Translations under genes and position numbers: made by a program
Notes under the pieces: generated by a model
What the model was told of the DNA's origin: nothing
Database searches by the model: none
The model's input: the letters and a program-made list of their open reading frames with translations, nothing else
Part shown: positions 8,050 through 16,100 of the stretch, one piece after another
Layout of the letters: each line of letters starts with the position of its first letter
Numbering within the stretch: position 1 is the stretch's first letter
Source of the DNA: Bacteroidota bacterium
GTDB lineage: Bacteria; Bacteroidota; Bacteroidia; NORP154
DNA: 20,737 nt
Assembly (NCBI GenBank): GCA_002401055.1
Contig: NVRZ01000033.1
Location: 1-20,737, forward strand
Direction: 5' to 3'

Positions 8050-8736
8050 ATGCCCAATTCCATTAAGCGTAGCATCTATAAAAATATCCCAAACGTTGTC
8101 TCCATCCTTGGTGTTGTACCATTGATCGTATTGTTCGTGGAGGATGGCTACCAGTACATAATTCCGTTAATCATCTATAATAATATTATGGATGATTTAG
8201 ATGGTATACTGGCCGCTAAACTAAATGCAAGAAGTGAATTTGGAGCCCGTTTAGACAATGTATGTGATGCTATATCTCATACAATCATTGTTATGGTTAT
8301 AGGATTGCATTACGGATGGGTTTGTGGTCTAGTTGGTTTGGTTTCCGTTTCTGCCATTCTGATTCGGTCAGTTTCAAGGCTTGATCCGGATGTAGTCAAA
8401 GGAACAGGATCACCGACAAATGAGCTGATTCGGCACATTCTTTTTGTGATATTATTGGCCACGATGTTTGATTTTAACCCTGCATTAGCCCTCATTGTCG
8501 TTTTTGCAACCCATGCGATAACCATGTTTATCAAACATCCAATGCCTTATATGATCAGGAGTCAAGCCAAAACTACATTGGCCATCCTGTTGGTAAATGT
8601 TTCGCTAATAATCGCATGGTTGATTCCATTTGCCTTGCCCATAATTGCCGGGGGGTTTATTCTAACTTACCTCTTTTCACTTTTTAAAATTGGTTTCCCC
8701 GATAATGTTAAACCGGGGAACGTGCAAGAAGGTTAG
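8050..8736 (+). CDS. CDP-alcohol phosphatidyltransferase-family membrane enzyme
   Basis: The 228-residue product is hydrophobic with roughly six membrane segments. It contains the family's catalytic motif D-x2-D-G-x2-A-x9-G-x3-D-x3-D at residues 48-73 (D48, D51, G52, A55, G65, D69, D73). These aspartates hold the metal and CDP group in the membrane active site. One deviation from the consensus is that the Arg that normally follows the motif's Ala is Ala56 (DGILAAK). The enzyme would displace CMP from a CDP-linked substrate and join the remaining group to an alcohol such as diacylglycerol or a polyol. It is encoded 12 nt downstream of a cytidylyltransferase, so the pair is probably one operon and one pathway. 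The head group and acceptor cannot be determined here. Confidence 0.85.
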   Translation: MPNSIKRSIYKNIPNVVSILGVVPLIVLFVEDGYQYIIPLIIYNNIMDDLDGILAAKLNARSEFGARLDNVCDAISHTIIVMVIGLHYGWVCGLVGLVSVSAILIRSVSRLDPDVVKGTGSPTNELIRHILFVILLATMFDFNPALALIVVFATHAITMFIKHPMPYMIRSQAKTTLAILLVNVSLIIAWLIPFALPIIAGGFILTYLFSLFKIGFPDNVKPGNVQEG

Positions 8737-8758
8737 AAGCTCAAATTTGCATAGTTTT

Positions 8759-9133
8759 TCAAAGATGTTGTACCTTATTTACTTCTGACGAGATAGCCTC
8801 CATCGGGATGAGTATTTGCCCTTGATTTGTAAATACAATGCGTAGGGTACGAGGTTCAGGTTCGTTTTCAATACATGAAAAGCAGGGAACGTAGGCTTCT
8901 TCAACGCAACTCTTACATTCCAGCCAATCCTTTAATCTAGCAGCATTTTTTCCTTTGTTGTCGTCGATGAAGCTTGCCAGATAATTTCGAACCATATAGG
9001 TGGTCCCGTCAGAATTTCCTGCTTCTACTGTCTGACAAAACTCTTCTTCGTTGGCACAACCCAGTTGTTGCTTCTCGCAAGCAGATAATACGACGAATGC
9101 TACAGCAAAAGACAGTATGTGCAAGCCACTCAT
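8759..9133 (-). CDS. Small cysteine-rich putative lipoprotein
   Basis: This 124-residue protein is one I do not confidently recognise. A hydrophobic N-terminus ends in VLSAC (C19), a plausible lipobox, although the n-region lacks Lys/Arg. The mature part has six further cysteines: C26, C33 and two CxxC pairs (C73-C76 and C84-C87) inside a W-L-E-C-K-S-C...P-C-F-S-C-I cluster. Such spacing suggests disulfides in the envelope or a metal site. The C-terminal 35 residues look like a beta strand pair followed by a helix. It is convergent with the CDP-alcohol transferase (22-nt gap) and divergent from the large Kelch/SprB protein. The coding reading is supported by the lipobox and the absence of a competing frame, but homologues were not checked. 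Confidence 0.65.
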   Translation of the reverse strand: MSGLHILSFAVAFVVLSACEKQQLGCANEEEFCQTVEAGNSDGTTYMVRNYLASFIDDNKGKNAARLKDWLECKSCVEEAYVPCFSCIENEPEPRTLRIVFTNQGQILIPMEAISSEVNKVQHL

Positions 9134-9344
9134 GAGTTCTGGATTTTGTGGTATTTGTTCTATTATAAAACGTAAAGGAGGCTGGGTTTATTATTTCTTC
9201 AGATTAACTCAATCAGTTAAGGTGAGTGCCAAACAGGTTCAGATTTCTCATGAAACCAATAAATGATGTCTTTCGTAGAAAATTCAGCTTGTTGCTACTG
9301 AATCGTAATGCTAACATATCTTTTTCGTACGCTGTTTTTATATT

Positions 9345-9352
9345 TATCTTTG
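9345..9352 (+). promoter_or_regulatory. -7 element (TAnnTTTG) of the Kelch/SprB gene
   Basis: TATCTTTG matches TAnnTTTG exactly and lies 6 nt before the ATG at 9359. Upstream at the right distance there is only a T-run (9321-9325), a partial -33 match. The site favours the 9359 start over the upstream in-frame ATG at 9308, because the transcript would start near 9359. Confidence 0.5.
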
Positions 9353-9358
9353 AAAGAA

Positions 9359-12300
9359 ATGTATGCCAAGCCCCTATTCTTATTATTAATTATTAATAGT
9401 TCTTTTTGTTATCTGGAGGTCTACGGGCAATGCGCCACATGGACTCAAATGACAGATTTCCCTGGTGGAGCCAGAAGAGTGGGAACCGGGTTTTCAATAA
9501 ACGGAGAAGGTTATATTGGAACAGGATGGAATGGAAGTGGGCGCTTTAATGATAACTATGAGTATGATACCCTCGCCAATTCCTGGATACCGAGAGCAAA
9601 TGTTGGTGGACCTGGCAGAAATGTCTCATTGGCTTTTACCATCGGATCAAAAGGTTATGTAGGAACCGGTTGGGATGGAAGCATTCCGAGGAAAGACATC
9701 TGGGAGTTTGACCCGGTGGCAAATACCTGGACTCAAATAGCTGACTTTGGCGGAGTAGCAAGGCACTGCGCAACAGCGTTTACGGTTGGCAACAAAGGTT
9801 ATGTTGGTATTGGTCATTACAATCAAACCTATTATCCAGACTTCTGGGAGTATGACCCTAATTCAAATGTTTGGGTTCAGAAAGCAGATTTTGGAGGAGG
9901 TGTTAGACATTTAGCAACAGGATTTGCGCTAAATGGAAATGGATATATAGGCGTTGGAGAAGATCAGAATACCATTTTTAAGGATTTTTGGGAATATGAT
10001 CCCCTTGCAAATACCTGGACTCAAAAGTCTGATTTTGGAGGTTCCCCGCGTTTCTCGGCAGTTGGATTTGCATTTGGGTGTTATGGATATATAGGAACAG
10101 GAGACCTAGGAAGTGGTAGTGGAACAAAGGACTTTTGGGCGTACAACCCAAGCACGGATACATGGATGCAAATGCCAGATTTAGGCGGAAGTCAACGCGT
10201 AGGAGCAGTCGGGTTTTCCATTGGGAACAAGGGCTATGTTGGCACGGGTTCAGCTACTTCCAGTACTTATTTAGATGATTTTTGGGAGTTTTCAATTGAA
10301 GGGCCAAGTGTTCTATCTATATCCTGGACAGATTTATCTTGTGGGGGGGCGTCAGACGGGACAATTACAATAGGAGCAAGTGGAGGTTTAGGCCCCCTTG
10401 TATATTCAGTAGACAATGGAGCCTCCTTCAACAATACCTCAGGTTTTTTTTCAGGCTTGGGTGCAGGCAATTATGACATTGTTGTGCAGGACAGCACAGG
10501 CTGTGAACCTTACTGCGTAACAGTGGATCTTGCGATTACAATTTCGGAGCCACCCCCCATATCAATAAGCTCAGCATTCACATCTATAACTTGCAATGGA
10601 ATTAGTGATGGTAGTATAAACATCCTTGCAGTCGGAGGCACAGGGCCGTTGCTGGTTTCAATAGATAGTGGTTTGACCTATCAAAGTTCTGGTGGTTTCT
10701 TTAATCTGGACACAGGCACTTACTATGTGACTGCTGTTGACAGCCTTGGTTGTGTTGTCTATGGCGATAGCATAAGTATCACGGCACCTCCACAAATGAG
10801 TTCGGCGATTACCAGTGCCAGTCCGACTTGTGGAGGTAATGATGGAGAGCTTACTGTTGTAGTGTCGGGAGGTACTCCATCGTATATGTATACTTGGGAT
10901 GACTCTTTGATTCAAACTTCAAGTACAGCTACAGGGTTAGATGCTGGTATCTATACGGTGTACATTACTGATTCCAATTCATGTTTGGATTCAGTCAGTT
11001 ATGTGCTCAACTCTGCAAGTGCTCCAACCATTGTCGTTGATTCTACAACTTTTGAGTCGTGTAGCCCTGGTAATGATGCCAATATTTATGTGAGCTTAAG
11101 CGGGGGTACTGCCCCCTTCACTTACTTATGGTCTAATCTGGATTCAACAGAGGATATAGCGGGGATATCAGTGGGAACCTATTCAATAACGGTTACGGAC
11201 AGTGTAGGGTGCATTTCGATTGAGGTCATTTCAATATTCGATGATAACAATTTGACCTTGACATTAGCTGGAAGCGATATATTGTGCTTTGGAGAAGCTA
11301 CTGGATCAGTAAATGCATCGGCTCTAAATGGTGCACAACCCTTGACATATTTATGGGATGATCCTGTAGCTCAAACGGACAGCATTGCAACTGGCTTAAG
11401 TTCAGGATTGTATGGTGTAACGGTGACTGACGCTAACGGGTGTATGCTCATAGACGATGCAACACTCACAGAGCCTTCAGCATTGAACACCGTAATTACC
11501 TATGTAAACGTTACTTGCTCTGGAAATAGCGATGGTGAGGCGGCTGTCTTGGCTACCGGTGGCTCGCCCGGCTATGCATACCTGTGGGATGATCCGAATG
11601 CTCAAACGAATTTTACGGCAACTGGTTTAATTGCTGGGTTCTATCAGGTTACGGTCTCTGATTTGAATGGATGTACCGAGGTAGAGATCGTGTTAATAAC
11701 TGAAAATGCAGCTCTTGTGCTTATTATATCCGATACTGGAATGGTTAAATGCGCTGGGGACACAAATGGCAATGCTACAGTGGTGGTGGTTGGAGGGATT
11801 ACTCCATACACCTATTCTTGGGATGATCCTGCCAATCAAACGACTGCCGTATTAAGTGGGGTAGGTGTTGGTGATTATTCGGTTTTGGTTACCGATGCTG
11901 ATTCCTGTACCAGCACGATTAGTATTTCCGTTATTTCCTCTGGTTCCCAAGTGCTACTCGCGGATTTTTTCGCTGAACCAAATCCTGTATCTCTTTATGA
12001 TTCTGAAGTTACATTCACAGACGAGTCAGTGGGAGATATTATTGAATGGTACTGGACATTCTTAAATTTGGATAACTCTACCATCGGGACAGACACACTT
12101 GAAAATAGCAGTTTCCAATTTCCTTTTATCCCTGGGAGTTATCCGGTTAACTTGCTAGTCGTTGACGATTATGGGTGCACTCATGATACAACTCTCTATA
12201 TCGATGTGTTACCTGATTATATCCTGTTTGCTCCAAACACTTTTACACCTAATGGAGACGGAATGAATGATGAATTTTTCCCGCAGGGATTGGGCTTAGA

Positions 12301-12502
12301 AGATGCTAAGTTCGAAATGTATATTTACAATCGTTGGGGGGATATGATCTTTAAAAGTGTTGATGTCTTGAGCAGATGGGATGGAACTGCCAACGGTGGA
12401 TCCAGAATTGCGCAGGAAGACATTTATATATGGTTAATACTTACCGTCGATTATTTAAATCGGGAACACAAGTACGTTGGGCATGTAAGTATTGTTCGGT
12501 GA
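9359..12502 (+). CDS. Kelch-propeller / SprB-repeat surface protein with type B T9SS sorting domain
   Basis: This is a 1047-residue secreted protein when started at 9359. An in-frame ATG at 9308 would add 17 residues in front of the signal peptide and is less likely, because the signal (YAKPLFLLLII... ending VYG) starts at the later Met. Residues 25-315 form six Kelch repeats with the recurring DFWEYDP..NTW and G..GYVGTG signatures. The N-terminal WTQMTDF strand appears to close the last blade. Seven SprB-like repeats follow (about 319-860), each with a ...C.G..DG start, a GG.PYTY.WDD core and a Y.VTVTD..GC end. A PKD-like domain (866-951) precedes the gliding-motility-associated C-terminal domain (955-1047; FTPNGDGMND, YNRWGD, WDG). 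The protein is likely an adhesin or surface-exposed polymer-binding protein exported by T9SS. The ligand is unknown. Confidence 0.92.
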   Translation: MYAKPLFLLLIINSSFCYLEVYGQCATWTQMTDFPGGARRVGTGFSINGEGYIGTGWNGSGRFNDNYEYDTLANSWIPRANVGGPGRNVSLAFTIGSKGYVGTGWDGSIPRKDIWEFDPVANTWTQIADFGGVARHCATAFTVGNKGYVGIGHYNQTYYPDFWEYDPNSNVWVQKADFGGGVRHLATGFALNGNGYIGVGEDQNTIFKDFWEYDPLANTWTQKSDFGGSPRFSAVGFAFGCYGYIGTGDLGSGSGTKDFWAYNPSTDTWMQMPDLGGSQRVGAVGFSIGNKGYVGTGSATSSTYLDDFWEFSIEGPSVLSISWTDLSCGGASDGTITIGASGGLGPLVYSVDNGASFNNTSGFFSGLGAGNYDIVVQDSTGCEPYCVTVDLAITISEPPPISISSAFTSITCNGISDGSINILAVGGTGPLLVSIDSGLTYQSSGGFFNLDTGTYYVTAVDSLGCVVYGDSISITAPPQMSSAITSASPTCGGNDGELTVVVSGGTPSYMYTWDDSLIQTSSTATGLDAGIYTVYITDSNSCLDSVSYVLNSASAPTIVVDSTTFESCSPGNDANIYVSLSGGTAPFTYLWSNLDSTEDIAGISVGTYSITVTDSVGCISIEVISIFDDNNLTLTLAGSDILCFGEATGSVNASALNGAQPLTYLWDDPVAQTDSIATGLSSGLYGVTVTDANGCMLIDDATLTEPSALNTVITYVNVTCSGNSDGEAAVLATGGSPGYAYLWDDPNAQTNFTATGLIAGFYQVTVSDLNGCTEVEIVLITENAALVLIISDTGMVKCAGDTNGNATVVVVGGITPYTYSWDDPANQTTAVLSGVGVGDYSVLVTDADSCTSTISISVISSGSQVLLADFFAEPNPVSLYDSEVTFTDESVGDIIEWYWTFLNLDNSTIGTDTLENSSFQFPFIPGSYPVNLLVVDDYGCTHDTTLYIDVLPDYILFAPNTFTPNGDGMNDEFFPQGLGLEDAKFEMYIYNRWGDMIFKSVDVLSRWDGTANGGSRIAQEDIYIWLILTVDYLNREHKYVGHVSIVR
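9431..10303 (+). repeat. Six Kelch repeats
   Basis: Six units of about 47-52 residues repeat the pattern G-R-x-x-A-x-x-F-x-x-G-x-x-G-Y-x-G-x-G ... DFWEYDP-x-x-N-x-W-x-Q. The codon sequences have diverged, so this is old protein-level duplication forming a beta-propeller. Confidence 0.85.
10313..11938 (+). repeat. Seven SprB-like repeats
   Basis: There are seven tandem units of about 65-80 residues with a conserved early Cys, an SDG or NDG turn, a GG...YLWDD or YSWDD core and a terminal VTVTD..GC. This matches the repeat family named after the gliding adhesin SprB. The first two units are the most diverged. Units 3, 5, 6 and 7 share the WDD motif. Confidence 0.8.
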
Positions 12503-12567
12503 ATTGCTGAACGATCATGGTTTAGATTACGGCATTATTTTTTAATTTCTTCCTTTGCTTAAATGGA

Positions 12568-12598
12568 TTTGCACGAGCTATCTTTTATCATAAACTTG
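12568..12598 (+). promoter_or_regulatory. Possible promoter of the MmcQ/YjbR-family gene
   Basis: TTTG (12568-12571) is followed after 19 nt by TAAACTTG (12591-12598), one mismatch from TAnnTTTG. Predicted initiation would give a leader of about 15 nt before the ATG at 12620. Confidence 0.4.
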
Positions 12599-12619
12599 TG
12601 CAACCCAAGCTTAGATTAG

Positions 12620-12967
12620 ATGAACCTCGAAGAACTCCGCCAATACTGCATGTCCCTGCCTGGTGTTACCGAAGATGTTAAATGGGAAGACAATCTCTGC
12701 TTTTGCGTAGGGGGGAAAATATTCACAATGGCTGGCCTTACTGACACTGGAACACTTTGTTTCAAAGTAACTCCCGAACAGTATTCCGAACTCATAGACT
12801 CAGAGCACTTTATATCAGCCCCCTATCTGGGAAGAGCCAAATGGGTGTTTATGCATGATTTCAACTACATCAGTGAAAATGAGCTGAAGGAATGGATTGC
12901 AAAGTCTTATGAGATTATAAAAGCAAAGCTCACAAAGCGAGTTTTGAGTCAAATTGAACGTGCCTGA
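12620..12967 (+). CDS. MmcQ/YjbR-family protein
   Basis: The 115-residue protein begins MNLEELRQYCMSLPGVTED, the characteristic opening of the MmcQ/YjbR (CyaY-like fold) family. The family core follows: a WEDNLCFCVGGKIFTM strand pair, then CFKVTPEQYSEL, and the signature segment around W75 (RAKWVFMH) leading to the C-terminal helix (ELKEWIAKSYEIIKAKL). The length is standard. Some members are described as DNA-binding, but the cellular role is poorly defined. It stands alone between two giant secreted-protein genes on the same strand and has no functional link to them that I can see. Confidence 0.9.
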   Translation: MNLEELRQYCMSLPGVTEDVKWEDNLCFCVGGKIFTMAGLTDTGTLCFKVTPEQYSELIDSEHFISAPYLGRAKWVFMHDFNYISENELKEWIAKSYEIIKAKLTKRVLSQIERA

Positions 12968-13118
12968 AAGTGCCCGTATTTTTTACCAAATCAGATTCGT
13001 AATTATAACTTCTCACAATTCTATTTCGTATATTTCAGGTCGGAATACAACCATTTATGCCCCAAATACGTCCTAAGACCGAGTACTTATGTAGAACAAT
13101 AACAATAATGTATTTGCC

Positions 13119-16100
13119 ATGAGATATTATTTATCAAGGATTCTTACAATCCTTTTCTTATTGCTAACTGCTATCCAATTTGTGGACGCGCAGAGCAGTC
13201 CACTGTTAACAGGGGCTCAGAGCAAACTTCAATCGCCTGTGCTTTGGATGGCAGCGGGCGCGCAGGCAGCCAATGTAAATAAGCTACAGCGCTATACGAT
13301 TCCTGCATCCTATAAACTTTATACCCTCAATATTGACGAGCTCAAATTCGCTCTTCGGGGAGCGTCACACCGAGGAGTTGGTGCTCATCCGAATTATGTT
13401 TACATAGATTTTCCCAATTCGAGTGGTGTTTTGCAAAAGTTCAAGGTGCTGGAGTCGTCAATCATGCATCCTGATTTGGCCGTAAAATACCCGGGCATAA
13501 AAACTTATGTGGCGCAAGGTATTGACGATCCAACGGCTTATATGCGGTTTAGTATTACCAAATTTGGGCTGCATTGCTTCACTTTATCCGGAACTGGGCC
13601 AGCCTGTTATATTGATCCATATACCAATGACCGAAAGAAATATATCGTCTATGATCGAAGTTCAATATCGAAGGACCCACTTAATTTTCAGTGCTTGATG
13701 GGCAATGTTCAGCCTCCCCCAGCCATGAAGACCAATGGAGGACAACCCAAGACTTCTTCAGCCAACGATCAAATTTTTAGAACATATCGCCTTGCGCTCT
13801 CTTGTACAGCAGAATACGGAAATTACTTTGCCAACACAGGTACAGAGCTGGCGGATATCATGGCGGCAATGACCGTAACAATGAACAGGGTAAACGGAGT
13901 TTATGAAATAGATTTCTCTGTTACCTTGCAGTTTGTCCCTAACATGGATACGATCATATATTGGGGAAGTACCTCAGCAGATCCCTGGAGCACGGAGTGG
14001 AACAATACCACACAACAAGTGATTGATGATCAGATAGGTGATGGAAATTACGACATCGGACATAACTTCAATACAACTGGTGGAGGCAACGCAGGTTGTA
14101 TTTCATGTGTTTGCGTGTCGGGGAGTAAAGGAAGCGGGTATACAGGTGGTTCCAATCCGGTAGGCGATCCTTTTGATATTGATTATGTAGCGCACGAAAT
14201 GGGCCATCAATTTGGTGGGTATCATACGATGAACACTTGTAGCAGAAGTGGAAGTGGATCGACAGAGGTCGAACCAGCCAGCGGAAGTTCGATCATGGGT
14301 TACGCGGGTATTTGTGGAACCAATGTGCAGAATTTCAGTGATGCACATTTCAACTATGTCAATAGCAGGGATATTACTCAGAATATCCAGACCGGCAATA
14401 GCACTTGTGGTATTCAGACTTCTCTTTCAAATAATCCACCTGTGGCAAGTGCTGGAGCCAATTACACAATACCTCAGGGTACAGCATTTGTTCTAGAGGG
14501 ATCTGCAACAGACGCCGATGGCATGGGATCTTTAACTTATAACTGGTCGCAGAATGATCCTGAACAAGCTCCTTCAAATGGGTCTCCGCAATCGACGTGG
14601 ACGCAAGGGCCACTATATCGGGCAAAACTACCGATAGTCTCGATGGATCGGTATATGCCGCAAATCACGGATATCATTGCAGGTAATTTGTTCCCGACAT
14701 GGGAAGTGACTCCTACAGTGGGAAGAAGTATGGAGTTCTCATTTGTGGTTCGCGATAATGATGTGAGTGGCCCACAAACCCACGACGACATTATGCAAGT
14801 AACTGTAATAGGAAGTGCAGGACCCTTTGTGGTTACATCCCAAAATACGGCAACTACCTGGAATGCAGGAGCAACTGAAACGATTACTTGGGATGTTGCC
14901 AGCACAAGTGGGGGTTCAGTTAATACAGCGAATGTGGATATTTTTCTTTCTACCGATGGTGGGTTTACTTATTCAATTACAATTGTAGCCGCAACAAGCA
15001 ACAATGGCTCTGCCACAATTACGGTTCCAACAGGTGCAGCTACTACAACGGGAAGAATAATGGTGCGAGGTTCAGGCAATATTTTCTTTGATATCAATGA
15101 TGCCGATCTCACGATAGTAGAGGCAGATTTTGCCATGAGCTTCTCTTCATCTACCGTGGATGTTTGTCCAACCGATACCGCAGTTTACAGTTTTACTTAC
15201 AACACATTTTTAGGATTCAATGAAACCACTACTTTTTCGGCCACGGGCCAACCTGTTGGAACAACAGTTGCCTTTACTCCTGCTACTGCGGTTTCAGATG
15301 GGACTGCAGTTCAGATGACGATAACGGGTATTACAGGTGCGATGACAGGAACCTATAGCATTACGGTAACTGGAACGTCAACCTCTGCCACCAAAACTGT
15401 TATGATTACCTTAAATGTTCTTGATGGCGCGCCCTCTGCAGTTACTCTAACTTACCCAGCAGATGGTGCATCGGGTGTTTCCGTTTTAACCGCATTTGAC
15501 TGGACAGCTGTTGCCGGAAGTGATATTATGTACGACATAGAAATTGCAACAGATGCGGGTTTTGCTGCTGTTGTTGATAGCGACATTGGCCTTACAACGA
15601 ATAGCTTTATTTCATCTGCGCTTATTTCCGTTACTGAATACTTTTGGCATGTGACGGTATATAATCTCTGCGGTACAGCTTCTGCATCAACAACTTTTTC
15701 CTTTACAACTAGTAATTGCAATACGCTCATGAGTACAGATGTGCCAGTAGCGATTACATCCATGGGGACGCCTACTATTACATCTAATTTGACAATTTCC
15801 CTTACCGATACCATCGTTGATGTTAATGTTGTGAGCCTTATGGGCCCCCATACATGGATTGAGGATCTCACTTTCACGCTGCAAAGTCCATCTGGTACTA
15901 GTGTGATATTGATAGATCAGATATGTGGAAATCAGAATAATTTTGATGTTAACCTCGATGACCAGGCGACACCGGGTGCTTTACCTTGTCCTCCGGTGGG
16001 TGGCGGAACGTACCAGCCACTGGGTTCTTTGGCTTCATTTAATGGTGAGATACCTACGGGCACCTGGGTTTTAACGGTTGCTGACAATGTTGGAAGCGAT

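Noticed and set aside
7264..8736. A full phosphonate biosynthesis cluster
   Set aside because: Only the cytidylyltransferase and CDP-alcohol transferase are present. No PEP mutase, phosphonopyruvate decarboxylase or aminotransferase is found, so the phosphonate assignment is left open.
13109..13116. TGTATTTG just before the metalloprotease start as a -7 promoter element
   Set aside because: It mismatches one of the two most conserved bases of TAnnTTTG, and the -33 region is only partial, so it is not listed as a feature.
14537..14905. 122-codon minus-strand frame and several similar ones inside the metalloprotease and Kelch/SprB genes
   Set aside because: They are antisense or off-frame shadows of long, domain-rich plus-strand genes, and none has signal peptides, motifs or its own spacing.
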